Below are positions 27,723 to 37,899 of a DNA stretch of 64,000 nt, one piece after another; the stretch's first letter is position 1; every line of letters starts with the position of its first letter. The stretch spans positions 60,596 through 124,595 of the forward strand of contig NZ_VWNB01000011.1 in assembly GCF_013387475.1 (NCBI RefSeq). The letters run 5' to 3'. Source of the stretch: Mariprofundus sp. KV. GTDB taxonomy: Bacteria; Pseudomonadota; Zetaproteobacteria; Mariprofundales; Mariprofundaceae. Made by a program: the position numbers and the translations under genes. The notes below the pieces were generated by a model that ran no database searches, was not told the origin of the DNA, and was given only the letters and a program-made list of their open reading frames with translations.

Positions 27723-29540
27723 ATGTCTCGCAAACTGCGCAATATCGCCATCATCGCTCACGTTGACCATGGCAAAACAACCCTGGTTGATGAGCTGCTC
27801 AAGCAGTCCGGCACCATGGACTCGCTCCGTGCCGATATGGAGACCTGTGTCATGGACTCCAACGACCTCGAAAAAGAGCGTGGCATTACCATCACCGCCA
27901 AGAATACAGCTATCCGTTACGGTGATACCCATATCAACATTATCGACACCCCTGGCCATGCCGATTTCGGCGGCGAAGTTGAACGTGTCCTGAACATGGT
28001 GGATGGCGTGGTACTGCTGGTAGATGCGCGTGAAGGCCCGATGCCGCAGACCAAGTTTGTAACCTCTAAAGCACTGGCTCTGGGGCTGAAACCGATTGTT
28101 GTCGTGAACAAGATCGACCGTGAAGGCTCTGATCCCGATGCCGTGGTTGATCTCACCTTTGACCTGTTTGCCTCTCTTGGCGCTACCGATGAGCAGCTGG
28201 AGTTCCCGGTGGTTTATGCCTCTGCCAAGAACGGTTACGGCATGATGAATATCGGTGAAGAGTCCGACAACCTGATCTGCCTGTTTGATACCATCATGGA
28301 ACATGTTCAGCCACCTGAAGGTGACCCGGAAGCGCCGCTGCAGATGCTGGCAACCACACTGGACTGGGACGAGTATATTGGCCGCATTGTGATTGGCCGT
28401 ATCGCCAATGGTCGTATCAAAACCGGCGAAACAATCACCGTTGTACATGCAGACTCTTCACAGGAGAACTTTAAAGTCACCAAACTGCTCGGTTTCCTTG
28501 GCCTCAATCGTATTGAGATTCAGGAAGCAGAAGCCGGTGATATCGTTGCTATCGCCGGTATCGAGCATATCAACATTGGTGAAACCATTGCCTCCAAGGA
28601 AACGCCGGTCGCACTGCCTGTTATCCACGTGGACGAGCCAACCCTCTCCATGGAGCTGCACGTTAACAACTCACCACTGGCCGGCACCGAAGGCAAGCTG
28701 ATCACCACACGTCAGATTCGTGATCGTCTGATGAAAGAGATCCGTACCAACGTGGCGATGCGTGTTGAAGAGACCGACTCGGCTGATATCTACAAGGTAT
28801 CAGGTCGTGGCGAGCTGCATATCGGCATCCTGCTGGAGACCATGCGCCGCGAAGGCTTCGAGATGGCAGTATCGCGTCCGACTGTAATCATTCGCACCGT
28901 TGATGGCGTTAAACAGGAGCCATACGAGCATGTCACCGTGGATGTGGAGTCAGAGTATCAGGGTTCAGTGATTGAGAAGCTGGGTAAACGTGGTGCAGAG
29001 ATGACCTCAATGGAGACCAATGCCGATGGCTATACCCGCATCGAGTTCATGGCCCCTACCCGCAGTCTGATTGGTTATACCTCAGAGTTTCTTACCGACA
29101 CCCGTGGCACCGGTATTATGAACCATGTCTTCCATGACTACGGACCATATGTAGGACCTCTGCCCGGCCGTAGTAACGGTGTTCTGATCTCGATGGAAAA
29201 TGGTGAGTCTGTTGCCTTTGCCCTGTGGAAGCTGCAGGAGCGCGGCAAGATGTTTATCGGTTCCGGAGAGAAGCTCTATGAGGGCATGATCATCGGCATC
29301 AACAGCCGTGATTCAGATATGACCGTCAACCCGATCAAAGAGAAGAAGCTGACCAACGTACGTGCATCAGGTAAAGATGAGTCTATCGATCTGGTACCAC
29401 CGTTGAAACTGAGTCTGGAGCGCGCCATCGAGTTCATTGCTGATGATGAGCTGGTCGAGATCACACCTAAATCGATTCGACTGCGTAAGCGCAAGCTCAA
29501 AGAGAATGAGCGCAAACGTGCCACGCCACGTGCGTCATAA
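27723..29540 (+). CDS. typA: Ribosome-associated GTPase TypA/BipA
   Basis: This 605-residue translational GTPase has G1 [20 protein letters not shown]2 with KERGITI, G3 [12 protein letters not shown]4 NKIDRE and G5 SAK, then domain II, an EF-G-like domain III and the BipA C-terminal domain ([20 protein letters not shown] and EKKLTNVRA). It assists 50S assembly and translation under stress and cold. The start ATG at 27723 ([14 protein letters not shown]) matches the family; an upstream in-frame ATG at 27675 does not. It ends just before a strong bidirectional terminator. Confidence 0.97.
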   Translation: MSRKLRNIAIIAHVDHGKTTLVDELLKQSGTMDSLRADMETCVMDSNDLEKERGITITAKNTAIRYGDTHINIIDTPGHADFGGEVERVLNMVDGVVLLVDAREGPMPQTKFVTSKALALGLKPIVVVNKIDREGSDPDAVVDLTFDLFASLGATDEQLEFPVVYASAKNGYGMMNIGEESDNLICLFDTIMEHVQPPEGDPEAPLQMLATTLDWDEYIGRIVIGRIANGRIKTGETITVVHADSSQENFKVTKLLGFLGLNRIEIQEAEAGDIVAIAGIEHINIGETIASKETPVALPVIHVDEPTLSMELHVNNSPLAGTEGKLITTRQIRDRLMKEIRTNVAMRVEETDSADIYKVSGRGELHIGILLETMRREGFEMAVSRPTVIIRTVDGVKQEPYEHVTVDVESEYQGSVIEKLGKRGAEMTSMETNADGYTRIEFMAPTRSLIGYTSEFLTDTRGTGIMNHVFHDYGPYVGPLPGRSNGVLISMENGESVAFALWKLQERGKMFIGSGEKLYEGMIIGINSRDSDMTVNPIKEKKLTNVRASGKDESIDLVPPLKLSLERAIEFIADDELVEITPKSIRLRKRKLKENERKRATPRAS

Positions 29541-29560
29541 AGCAAACCAGCTCTGAAATT

Positions 29561-29592
29561 AAAAAGGCGCCTCGATGAGGCGCCTTTTTTTT
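29561..29592. terminator. Bidirectional intrinsic terminator between typA and the PilZ gene
   Basis: AAAAAGGCGCCTC-GAT-GAGGCGCCTTTTTTT forms a GC-rich hairpin with A-tract and T-tract on either side, 20 nt after the typA stop and next to the PilZ gene stop at 29591. It should serve both converging genes. Confidence 0.92.
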
Positions 29593-30652
29593 ATTCATCC
29601 GGATCCCGAAGCTCTATCGGATCCTTCATCCACGATGGTGTTTCAAGCTTTCTCAGACGCCCGATAATTGCCTGCTCCTGAACAAAGATAAATCGATAGA
29701 CCGTCTCACGCCTGATCGTTTTCGGTTTAAAGTTTATACCAACACGGTGCTCGCCATGAATCTCCTGCGACCAGCAGATCACCGCCTCATCACCCTTCAT
29801 CAACTCGCTTCCGAGTTGAAACTGGAGCCCCACTTTTTCATTGTGTAGCAGTGAAATACCCTCATCGGGAAATTTTACGCCAACACCGGTACATGAGATA
29901 TCAACAATACTTGCTTCAATCACCTGATCACGATGGGTCAGAGTAATCGGCAGCTGTCTGGTCAGTTTGACGCGCACATCCCGCCTGCGCTCCCTCAGGC
30001 TCACCTCCACTCCGGCGATCTCCAGCATGATTCTATCGGCGCTTTTATTAACACCCCTGATAATCAGGCTGTGAGCACGATCCGGGCTGGTGATATATGC
30101 CGTCCTCAGATCGGGAGAGGCGGCAAACATGGTGACAAGATCACGGGTCATGGAGACCCAGATATAACCTTTATTGTACTCTTTGAAATCAACTCTGGCG
30201 GAGACCGGAATCTCATCAAAGTAGTTGTGCAGATGAACCTCACCTGTCTCCCGCCAGCGCCTTCGCAGCTCGGCTACGACCCTGAGCTTCACCTCTTTAT
30301 CAAGCACCCCCTGCCAGCGCTGATCAGCGGCATCAATAATGGCTGTCTGGAGGACATTAAAATGGTCGACACAGTCAGAAAAAATCTTTACCTGCTGTTT
30401 GATATTTCCCGGATCTGTTGTCTCAATCAGATGCTGCACACTCAGCCATTCACAGCGCAGCAGTGCGGAGAGAATATGCCCCACAGAGACATTGGATTGC
30501 AGCAGCGCAACGGCCAGACTCCCCATAGATTTCTCAACATCTTCACCGAGAATCACCCTGGCCACCTGTTCAATTGTTGAACGATGAACAGCCGGCAGCT
30601 CATGCTCCAGATTCTGGATAACTATCTTCAGCATCTTTTCGTGATCATTCAT
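29591..30652 (-). CDS. PilZ-domain protein, likely c-di-GMP receptor
   Basis: This 353-residue protein has an N-terminal helical region (about 1-115, no family recognised), a YcgR-like middle segment (about 120-215) and a C-terminal PilZ domain. The PilZ c-di-GMP motifs are the Arg-rich RERRRDVRVKL (about 220-230) and DISCTGVG (residues 251-258, the D/N-x-S-x-x-G motif). It should change a motility or adhesion output when c-di-GMP binds, consistent with the pilus genes and the EAL protein in the window, but its target is unknown. It converges with typA and shares the terminator region. Confidence 0.8.
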   Translation of the reverse strand: MNDHEKMLKIVIQNLEHELPAVHRSTIEQVARVILGEDVEKSMGSLAVALLQSNVSVGHILSALLRCEWLSVQHLIETTDPGNIKQQVKIFSDCVDHFNVLQTAIIDAADQRWQGVLDKEVKLRVVAELRRRWRETGEVHLHNYFDEIPVSARVDFKEYNKGYIWVSMTRDLVTMFAASPDLRTAYITSPDRAHSLIIRGVNKSADRIMLEIAGVEVSLRERRRDVRVKLTRQLPITLTHRDQVIEASIVDISCTGVGVKFPDEGISLLHNEKVGLQFQLGSELMKGDEAVICWSQEIHGEHRVGINFKPKTIRRETVYRFIFVQEQAIIGRLRKLETPSWMKDPIELRDPDE

Positions 30653-30744
30653 AATAACATGACTCTGCCTTCTCCAGCTGCCTGTTGGCTACAATTCAGA
30701 GCATAGGCCATGCCATAACAGCGGGCAAAGTCCGGCGGAGGAGG

Positions 30745-31870
30745 CTACTCGCTGCCATCACCTCTGCGGATCCCCATCAGTTCAGCCTGAATAAAGGCAT
30801 CGATATCACCATCAAGGAAGGCCTGTGTGTTGCCGGTCTCCATGCCTGTTCGCAGATCCTTGATGCGCGACTGATCCAGCACATAGGAGCGAATCTGGTG
30901 ACCCCAGCCGATATCGGTCTTGGTATCTTCAAGCGCCTGCTTCTCAGAGTTGCGCAGCTCAATCTCACGCTCATAGAGACGCGCCTGCAGCATCTTCCAT
31001 GCCGCGGCCTTATTCTTGTGCTGGGAGCGGTCATTCTGACACTGCACCACGATATTGGTCGGAATATGGGTCAAGCGAACGGCCGAGTCGGTTTTATTGA
31101 CATGCTGACCACCGGCACCACTGGCACGGTAGGTATCAATGCGCACATCAGAGGGATCGATATCAATATCGATCTCACGCTCGATATCCGCGTAGGCAAA
31201 TACGGATGAGAAGGAGGTGTGGCGGCGATTACCGGAATCATAAGGCGATTTACGTACCAGACGATGCACACCGATCTCAGCTTTGAGATAACCGTAGGCG
31301 TACTCGCCTTTAATCGAGACGGTCGCCGATTTGATGCCCGCCTCTTCACCGGCAGTACACTCCATCAGCTCTGTCTTAAATCCTTTACGCTCAGCCCAGC
31401 GCAGATACATGCGCAGCAGCATTTCAGCCCAATCCTGAGCCTCGGTGCCACCTGAACCGGAGTTGATATCAAGGAATGCCGATTCAGCATCGGTTTCACC
31501 ACCGAGCATCTGAGCCAGCTCAAGTGTTTCAATCTGCGGCTGCACAGCATCGAGCATCTCAACGGCTTCAATCTGGGAGTCCCGATCGCCCTCGTCGTTA
31601 CCCATCTCAAACAGGGTGGAGGCATCATCAAGCTCATCAACTGCTTTTTTATACTCGTTGATCACCTTTTCAACACGTGCACGCTCCTGCATCAGTCGCT
31701 GTGCCTGTTCTGCATTGTCCCAGAGGGTCGGGTCTTCAATGCGTGCGTTTAACTCGCGCAGGTCCTCTTCTTTGGCTTCAACGTCAAAGTGACCTCCGCA
31801 TGGCATCAAGACGTTTGCTGTAATCTTCCGCCCGCGTTCTGAATCCTGCAATCTGATCTTCAATGCCCAT
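30745..31870 (-). CDS. prfB: Peptide chain release factor 2 (programmed +1 frameshift)
   Basis: This is the bacterial RF2 gene. The zero frame starts at ATG 31870 (GGAG 7 nt upstream; an ATG three bases further up is also in frame) and encodes 28 residues to CTT. It then meets the TGA stop at 31784-31786, and translation continues after a +1 shift onto GAC (31785-31783). A Shine-Dalgarno-like GGAGG lies a few nt before CTTTGAC, as in the autoregulated E. coli site. The joined product is 374 residues. RF2 features are LVRKSPYDSGNRRHTSF (SPY where E. coli has SPF) and the catalytic GAGGQHVNKTDSAVR. The frameshift senses RF2 level at UGA. Confidence 0.96.
31783..31797 (-). promoter_or_regulatory. 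prfB +1 programmed frameshift site
   Basis: On the minus strand the order is GGAGG, TCA, CTT, TGA, C: an internal Shine-Dalgarno element, the P-site CTT codon and the UGA stop followed by C. This matches the conserved RF2 autoregulation site. Confidence 0.95.
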
Positions 31871-32033
31871 CATTTAACTCCAAAAAAAGCTCACTTATCA
31901 AAGGAGGTGGAAGGTACATATTCACAGTATCAAATCAACTACCATGCGACTGACAGCGTATGCATGCTCTGCAGAGTCGGCTACTCCGTCACTTCATACT
32001 TGCTCAAAGACGGCATCTGGCCTAGAAGCCGCC

Positions 32034-32570
32034 ATGGCCATTAAATCGACGATATTCAAAGCTGAACTGCAGATCACCGACATGGATCGCAACTACTACA
32101 ACGACCATGCCCTGACCATCGCCCGTCACCCCTCCGAGAATGATGAACGCATGATGCTGCGCATCCTCACCTTCGCGCTGCATGCCAGTGACACGCTCAG
32201 TTTCACCAAAGGATTGAGCACGGAAGATGAACCGGATCTGTGGCAGAAAAACTACAGTGATGAGATTGAGCTGTGGATTGATCTTGGTCAGCCCGATGAG
32301 AAGCGTATTCGCCGTGCCTGTGGCCGTGCAGATCGGGTGATCATCTACACCTACAACCGCAACAGTGCCCAGACCTGGTGGGATAAGATCAAGGGTAAAG
32401 CACAACGCTTTGATAACCTGAGTATTGTCAGTGTCGATGATGCCGCCATGAGCAAGCTGGCAGCCTTCAGCCAGCGAACCATGCAGCTGCAATTCACCAT
32501 ACAGGATGGCATCACCCTGATCTCTGATGGCGAGCGCTCACTGGAAGTGACGCTCACAACGACCAAGTAA
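32034..32570 (+). CDS. YaeQ family protein
   Basis: This 178-residue protein begins MAIKSTIFKAELQITDMDRN and contains the LTIARHPSENDERMMLRIL block diagnostic of the YaeQ family, which has a nuclease-like fold but no established role. The start ATG at 32034 fits the family N-terminus; an upstream in-frame ATG at 31944 would add 30 residues with no similarity. It is divergent from prfB and is followed after 6 nt by the HSP15-like gene on the same strand, so they are probably co-transcribed. Confidence 0.9.
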   Translation: MAIKSTIFKAELQITDMDRNYYNDHALTIARHPSENDERMMLRILTFALHASDTLSFTKGLSTEDEPDLWQKNYSDEIELWIDLGQPDEKRIRRACGRADRVIIYTYNRNSAQTWWDKIKGKAQRFDNLSIVSVDDAAMSKLAAFSQRTMQLQFTIQDGITLISDGERSLEVTLTTTK

Positions 32571-32576
32571 CTATTC

Positions 32577-32957
32577 ATGGCTGTACGCATCGACAAATGG
32601 CTCTGGGCCGCCCGCTTCTTTAAAACCAGAACGCTGGCAACCGAGATGGTCAATGGCGGCCATGTGCAGATGGATGGAGAACGGTTAAAGCCCTCAAGGC
32701 AGGTCTCATGCGGTGATCAACTGACCATCGTGCGCGGCCAGGAGAGCTTCACCATCACCATTACCGCTCTGGCAGAAAAACGCGGCTCAGCTGCCATCGC
32801 GCAATCGCTCTATGAAGAGAGCCAAGAGAGCCAGAAAGCCAGAGAGAGGCTGCGCGAACTGCATCGATTCGATGCCGCCACTGCCCCTGCCCCGAAGAAA
32901 CGCCCCGATAAAAAGGCCCGCCGTCAGATTATCCGCTTTGTAAGACGTGAAGATTAA
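32577..32957 (+). CDS. hslR: HSP15-like S4-domain RNA-binding protein
   Basis: This 126-residue protein opens with an S4 RNA-binding domain: VRIDKWLWAARFFKTRTLAT, EMVNGGHVQMDG and LKPSRQVSCGDQLTI. The basic tail (KKRPDKKARRQIIRFVRR) resembles HslR, a heat-shock protein that recycles 50S subunits carrying a stalled nascent chain. The C-terminal region is rich in Ala and Lys. It lies 6 nt after the yaeQ-family gene. Confidence 0.85.
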   Translation: MAVRIDKWLWAARFFKTRTLATEMVNGGHVQMDGERLKPSRQVSCGDQLTIVRGQESFTITITALAEKRGSAAIAQSLYEESQESQKARERLRELHRFDAATAPAPKKRPDKKARRQIIRFVRRED

Positions 32958-33059
32958 ACCGTCTCTGCAAAGTGTGAAATAGTTCACGCCTTATATCGAT
33001 CACCATTAACTATCGTTCCCCGCACAAAGTAACCGATGTTATGTTAAGGGGAAGCGTGC

Positions 33060-33416
33060 TTGGTTCTTATTATTGAAAACAACTTTTATCTGGGCAATGC
33101 ACTGAAGGATGTTCTGCTGAGCATCGCAGACAACAGCGTGCTCTACAGATCTGCAGAAGAGGCCATCAACGATCTGGGTTTTCTCAGTAATCACCATGTC
33201 AGGGCCATCATCTGCAACTACTCTCTGCCCGGCATGAGTGGATCCGAATTTATCAAACAGGTCAAAGCACACCTGAAACCGGGCGTTTGCATCCTGATCT
33301 CCAGCACCCGTCCAGCAGATATCCCCCATGAGACCATCTTTCTGGAAAAACCGTTTGTACCCGGAATGCTGTTGAAAACAATAAAAGAAAAGACAACTGC
33401 ACTTCAAACCATGTGA
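33060..33416 (+). CDS. Pseudo-receiver domain protein (Asp to Asn)
   Basis: This 118-residue protein is a lone receiver-like domain. The beta-1 region is VLIIENNFYL in place of the usual DD pair, the phosphorylation site region reads AIICNYSLPGMSGSEF with Asn where Asp is needed, ILISSTRPAD is beta-4 and IFLEKPFVPGMLLKTI keeps the conserved Lys. It probably cannot be phosphorylated and may act as a constant or ligand-responsive partner. The start codon is TTG at 33060 with AAGGGG upstream; no in-frame ATG gives a better start. It is followed by the converging CRP-like gene. Confidence 0.7.
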   Translation: MVLIIENNFYLGNALKDVLLSIADNSVLYRSAEEAINDLGFLSNHHVRAIICNYSLPGMSGSEFIKQVKAHLKPGVCILISSTRPADIPHETIFLEKPFVPGMLLKTIKEKTTALQTM

Positions 33417-33439
33417 AAACAAAAGACGGCAGTGAAGCC

Positions 33440-34078
33440 TTAACCCGTAGTCATCTCCAACAGGCGCGCATGCGATAACAGCACCTCGCCATCAGAACCA
33501 ACTTTCTCAATTACCCCGGAGTTGTAGAAATGACGCATCACCGCCGACATGCGCTCTCGGGTACAGTTCACCATCATTGCCAGCTTGGCGTTGGATGGCA
33601 GTGTCACACGGATAACATCGGCGTCGCTCTGACGCCACTGGGGCAGTGAGATCAGGTAGATGCAGAGTCGATGCAGCACTGTGGACTGACCAAGTCGATT
33701 GACCACTTCGGTGGTCTCAATAAAGCGATGCAGAAGAATATCGTACACTTTTTTAAGAAACTCAGGGTTCTGCATGCACTTCTGCCAGCTGTTTTCATTG
33801 ATCTTGATCAATGTTGCGTTTTCAACCGCATAGACACTGGCTGTACGCTCACTGACTCCCATAAACACCAGCTCACCAAACAGCTCACCCGGGCCAAGCT
33901 TGTAGAGCAGAAGCTGGGTGCCATCGACACACTCGGTTTTCACCTCCACACTGCCGGAGACAATAAAGTATGCGATCTTCTGGCTCGCCTCACCCCTGTA
34001 GATCAGGCAGGCACCTTTCTTCACACTGATTTCAGGCGCCCCCTGAAAATCTTCGCTATTAAATTTCGGATTACTCAC
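33440..34078 (-). CDS. CRP/FNR-family transcriptional regulator
   Basis: This 212-residue protein has an N-terminal cyclic-nucleotide-binding beta-roll (about 15-130; GEASQKIAYFIVSGSVEVKT, GPGELFGELVFMG), a dimer helix (about 115-145) and a C-terminal winged helix (about 150-205) with LAMMVNCTRERMSAVMRHF as the recognition helix region. No iron-sulfur Cys cluster of the FNR type is present. The effector is unknown. It lies just upstream of the hybrid kinase gene on the same strand, with a 155-nt gap. Confidence 0.88.
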   Translation of the reverse strand: MSNPKFNSEDFQGAPEISVKKGACLIYRGEASQKIAYFIVSGSVEVKTECVDGTQLLLYKLGPGELFGELVFMGVSERTASVYAVENATLIKINENSWQKCMQNPEFLKKVYDILLHRFIETTEVVNRLGQSTVLHRLCIYLISLPQWRQSDADVIRVTLPSNAKLAMMVNCTRERMSAVMRHFYNSGVIEKVGSDGEVLLSHARLLEMTTG

Positions 34079-34233
34079 AATTGTGCTCTTCCCACCATGT
34101 TAAGGGCTGAAGTTTTCACCCTTATCCCCTATGTAGAATATACCTTCCCAGCAAGTGAAATTGTTGGCCCAAAGTAAGCCGAAGTAAAGCTGTCATGTCT
34201 ACAGTCATCACTTCTGCAGAACCAGCCACCCGG

Positions 34234-36009
34234 TTAATGATGAAGTTGATGGTGAATAACTGCACTCATCTTCTCAATCTCAAATGGTTTGAAGATGATC
34301 GTTTCACCACTCATCTTCTCACCCTGCAGCAGTGATTCATTGCGATCATAACCGGTTGCAAAAACTATCTTCACATCCGGTTGAATAGAGCGGAACACTG
34401 CAGCTGCTTCAACACCCCCCATCAACGGCATCACCAGATCGGTAATCACCAGATCAATCTTATGCTGCTTCTCTCTGAACAACTCACACGCTTTCACGCC
34501 GTTGTCAGCAGTGAGTACACGGTAATTCATCGATGCAATAATATCCCTGTTGGTCTCCAGAAAAGACAGGTTATCATCAACCAGCAGAATCGTCTCACCA
34601 GCCCCCTGCACGATCTCGGTGCTTTGCTGCTGTTCAGCTTCTGAGCCTTTCTCACCGTGCAGAGGAATATAGATATGCACCTGAGTTCCACTGCCCAACT
34701 CACTATTAATCTCGATGATGCCGCCATGCCCCTTCACTGCACCATAGACCATAGAGAGGCCAAGGCCGGTCCCCTTCCCTATCGCCTTGGTGGTAAAGAA
34801 CGGGTCAAACACCTTATCCATATCCTCTTCTGCAATACCCACTCCGTTATCTGAGACTCTCAAATGTGCAAAGCCGTGCGCTGTGGCACCTTCATTCCTC
34901 GCAAGGAATGTTTCATCCGCTTCAAAAAAGTCGAGCAGCACAGAAATCTCACCACCATCAATATCTGCAACAGCATCACAGGCGTTACGAATCAGGTTAA
35001 TCACGACCTGTTGCAGCTGCACCTGATCACCGCTGACAATCAGTTCGTCACTGCTGATATCCTGTCTGAATATCGCCCTGGGAGGTGTGACAACACTGTT
35101 CAGCTTCAACGCCTCTTTCACACAGGATGAGAGCGAGACAGAGCGCATCTGAACCAGATCTTTGTGAGCAAAGGCGAGCAGCTGCTTAATCATGCCTGCC
35201 ACTTTAAACGAGAGCCCTTCAATCGCTTCAAGTCGTTTGGTTACAGCAGGAACATGCACCTCTTTTTTCGCCAGATAGAGCTGACCGGTCATACCCGCCA
35301 GTGTGTTGTTAAATTCATGGGCAATGCCGCCCACCAGGGTTCCCAGAGATGCCATCTTGCGCGCCTCGATCAGTTCATCCTCCAGCTCTTTTTCTCTGGT
35401 GTGATCCATGATTGTACCGTTAAGCCATTTCACCTCACCGGTATCATTAAAAACCGCCTGTCCCTTCTCATAGACCCAGCGGATCTCGCCTCTGCTATTG
35501 AGAATTCGATACTCCATCGCAAATGGTTGACACTTTTCTATCCCTTCAGCCACACGCTGTTTAACCATTGCCTGATCATCAGGATGAATGATGCTGGCGT
35601 AACTCCTGACGCTGTTGTTCAGGAAATCCGCAGTTGCATAACCGGTGATTGATTCAATCTCCGAGCTGATAAAGCTCATCGACCAATCCCTGTCATTGTT
35701 ACAGCGGTAGGTTGCACCCGGGATATTCTGCACCAGTGTGCGGTAGCGGGTTTCACTCTCTTGCAGCCCTCTGTTGGCCAGACGCAGCCGCACCACTAGC
35801 AACAGGATTACCAGAACGACAACTACTCCGATTACAATATACCAACGATAATCCTCCCAGAGATAACTCCAGTAATATCCGGGTATCTCGGTATAGGGTG
35901 GCAGTCGCAGGTCCCTGAGAATATCGCGCACAGGTTCATAATCAGCAGCAACGTTAAAGCCGTGCAGGCGCATCTGCTGCACAACAGGCCCGTCATGCGG
36001 CAGGGTCAA
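34234..36009 (-). CDS. Hybrid sensor kinase, C-terminal part of a frameshifted gene
   Basis: This 591-residue frame continues the protein that begins at 36769. Its first residues (LPHDGPVV...[16 protein letters not shown]) are the usual end of a PhnD-like domain, so the listed ATG is not a true start. Then come a transmembrane helix (about 54-75), a PAS domain with PAC (about 85-210), a kinase core with the H-box [13 protein letters not shown], an ATPase domain ([17 protein letters not shown]) and a C-terminal receiver ([12 protein letters not shown]). The core is complete. It resembles the NMT1-type kinase at 22.7 kb. A single-base change near 36010-36020 separates it from its sensor domain. 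Confidence 0.85.
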   Translation of the reverse strand: MTLPHDGPVVQQMRLHGFNVAADYEPVRDILRDLRLPPYTEIPGYYWSYLWEDYRWYIVIGVVVVLVILLLVVRLRLANRGLQESETRYRTLVQNIPGATYRCNNDRDWSMSFISSEIESITGYATADFLNNSVRSYASIIHPDDQAMVKQRVAEGIEKCQPFAMEYRILNSRGEIRWVYEKGQAVFNDTGEVKWLNGTIMDHTREKELEDELIEARKMASLGTLVGGIAHEFNNTLAGMTGQLYLAKKEVHVPAVTKRLEAIEGLSFKVAGMIKQLLAFAHKDLVQMRSVSLSSCVKEALKLNSVVTPPRAIFRQDISSDELIVSGDQVQLQQVVINLIRNACDAVADIDGGEISVLLDFFEADETFLARNEGATAHGFAHLRVSDNGVGIAEEDMDKVFDPFFTTKAIGKGTGLGLSMVYGAVKGHGGIIEINSELGSGTQVHIYIPLHGEKGSEAEQQQSTEIVQGAGETILLVDDNLSFLETNRDIIASMNYRVLTADNGVKACELFREKQHKIDLVITDLVMPLMGGVEAAAVFRSIQPDVKIVFATGYDRNESLLQGEKMSGETIIFKPFEIEKMSAVIHHQLHH

Positions 36010-36769
36010 CAGTGCAACCGGTCACTTCTCGGATGACTCCCTCTTGCATATGAGATAGCGCTGTAAACGGCCACTCGGGATAGAGATGCGTAGAAGCATG
36101 AAGCGGAAAGCCAGTCAGATTCTGACGATTGATGATTTTGATCTGCCGGGCATCGACAGTGCCATTGCGAATCAGCCGTTCCAGCACCCCTGTCCGTACA
36201 AATCCTGCATCGGCTTCCCGCTGCAGCACCTTCTCTACCACCCTGTCATGCGGCATCTCCGTCCATAACATCTTCAGCTCATCTGTTTCAATGCCTGCCT
36301 CATACAACGCATAGGCCTGCATCTGGAAGCCTCCCAGAGACCCCTGATCAACCGAAGCTATGGATCTGCCGGCAAGGCTCTGTAGATTGGAGATATCACT
36401 TCGTTCAGCCAGCGTGAATATCACCCCACCAAACACAGCCACCTCTTCTCCTGCAATACGGTTCACCTGCGTGGCCAGCGCCCGATTCACCAGATGGTAG
36501 TGCAGCAGGCGCACATAGTGGCCGGGATTGGTGAGAAGAAAATCGATCTTGCGCTCTTTAATGGCTTGATCCAGCGCACTGTAATTAAGCGGAAGTACCT
36601 CAAAGCTATGCTCAGGAATCTGTTGATGTAGATAGTCGGCTAATGGCTGCCAGCGTTGCATCGCTTCTGCTCGCGGCTGGAAGGCAAGAATACCGATCTT
36701 ATAGTGCTCAGCCCATGCTGTTGAAGAGAGCAACAGCGAAAATAACAACAGTAAAAGACGCCGAATCAC
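35993..36769 (-). CDS. PhnD-like periplasmic sensor domain, N-terminal part of the same gene
   Basis: This 258-residue frame has a signal peptide (MIRRLLLLLFSLLLSSTAWA) and a phosphonate-type substrate-binding domain (YKIGILAFQPRAEAMQRWQP, DFLLTNPGHYV, SVDQGSLGGFQM, ADAGFVRTGVLERL). It stops at 35993 after TGCTVDPAA. The expected continuation is [10 protein letters not shown] in the next frame, which joins the kinase frame to the left. The start is GTG at 36769, sharing one base with the stop of the lipoprotein gene (TAGTG), with AGGAG before it. The joined protein would be a PhnD-fused hybrid kinase of about 845 residues. Confidence 0.8.
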   Translation of the reverse strand: MIRRLLLLLFSLLLSSTAWAEHYKIGILAFQPRAEAMQRWQPLADYLHQQIPEHSFEVLPLNYSALDQAIKERKIDFLLTNPGHYVRLLHYHLVNRALATQVNRIAGEEVAVFGGVIFTLAERSDISNLQSLAGRSIASVDQGSLGGFQMQAYALYEAGIETDELKMLWTEMPHDRVVEKVLQREADAGFVRTGVLERLIRNGTVDARQIKIINRQNLTGFPLHASTHLYPEWPFTALSHMQEGVIREVTGCTVDPAA

Positions 36770-37728
36770 TACTCTCTCCTCATCAGGCGGGTAAGGTATT
36801 CACTCTTCACCAGTCCAGAGGTGTCATGGGAGACTAAAAAACCCTCCCGCTTCAGCAGCTGACCCAGCCTCTCGGAGTAATCCTGCAGTCGACCCGGAGA
36901 GCCTGCTGCCAGCTCAACATTGTAATCCAAATTGGGAAGAATCATGCCGTTATAAAATTCACTCACTTCTGTTTTGCTCATCCCAGTGAGTGCAGCAAGC
37001 CGATAATAGGCATCGTTTCGATTGCCATGAATATGCTGCAGCGCTTTGAAATGCCCCTGTAGCAGATGAAGCAGTGCGCTATCCATACTCTTCATTACAT
37101 CATTTCGTACAACCAGCACATCAAAAACAGCATCTGCCATGCTGCGGGTGTCAGTAACTCGAATCGCTCCTTTTTTGATCAGTGCCGATGCCATCGGTTC
37201 ATAGGTGATCAGCATATCTGCACCCTTCTGGTTCCAGAAGGATTCATGCTGATCAGCTGTCACATTGATAATCCTGAATTTTGAGCGATCCAGACCGGAA
37301 ATTTCGATGAATTTGGCAAACATGAGAGTGCCCAGAGCATTACTTTCGATGCCAATCGTAATCTCTGATTGAGCTATCAGCTTTTCCATCTCAAAGCGGG
37401 CCAGCACCACATCAGCACCGGAAGAGATATCAAAGATCAGAATAACAGAAACATCTGCACCTTGAGAACGCAACTGTATGGCTTCATCAAGTGTCAAAGC
37501 AGCAGCATCGACCTCGCCACTGCTCATCTTCTGCATCGAAAAGGTTGAGGATTTGGTATGAATCAAGGTTACCCGATCACGACTGATCCACCCCTCCTGC
37601 TGTGCCAGTGGCATACTCTGATAACCCAGCCATGGATGCATCGCCACCGTGAGCGGACGCTCCTGAGAACAGGCCGTCATCAAAAACATCACTGTTAATG
37701 CCAAAAACCATCCTGGTTTATGCTGCAT
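36769..37728 (-). CDS. NMT1/SsuA-like substrate-binding lipoprotein
   Basis: This 319-residue protein has a lipoprotein signal peptide ending in LMTAC. The mature part is an ABC-transporter type II binding fold (PLTVAMHPWLGYQSMPLAQQ, VDAAALTLDEAIQLRSQG, IGIESNALGTLMFAKFIE, DMLITYEPMASALIKKGAI) close to nitrate, sulfonate or aliphatic-amine binding proteins. No permease or ATPase gene is adjacent. It overlaps the PhnD-kinase gene by one base, so it probably delivers or modulates ligand signals to that kinase rather than feeding a transporter. The ligand is not known. Confidence 0.85.
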   Translation of the reverse strand: MQHKPGWFLALTVMFLMTACSQERPLTVAMHPWLGYQSMPLAQQEGWISRDRVTLIHTKSSTFSMQKMSSGEVDAAALTLDEAIQLRSQGADVSVILIFDISSGADVVLARFEMEKLIAQSEITIGIESNALGTLMFAKFIEISGLDRSKFRIINVTADQHESFWNQKGADMLITYEPMASALIKKGAIRVTDTRSMADAVFDVLVVRNDVMKSMDSALLHLLQGHFKALQHIHGNRNDAYYRLAALTGMSKTEVSEFYNGMILPNLDYNVELAAGSPGRLQDYSERLGQLLKREGFLVSHDTSGLVKSEYLTRLMRRE

Positions 37729-37899
37729 CTACACCTCTCTATTCAGATAGAAATGATACAAAGGGTTAAGCATAATTGATGCCAATGTGGTTTTGATGGT
37801 GAAATAAATTAGTCCAATTTCTGAGTAGGCTCCTCAGCTCGGAATTACATCCTCAATGACAAATTGAACAGCCCTATTGCCTCGTCCTAGAGGTGTTTA

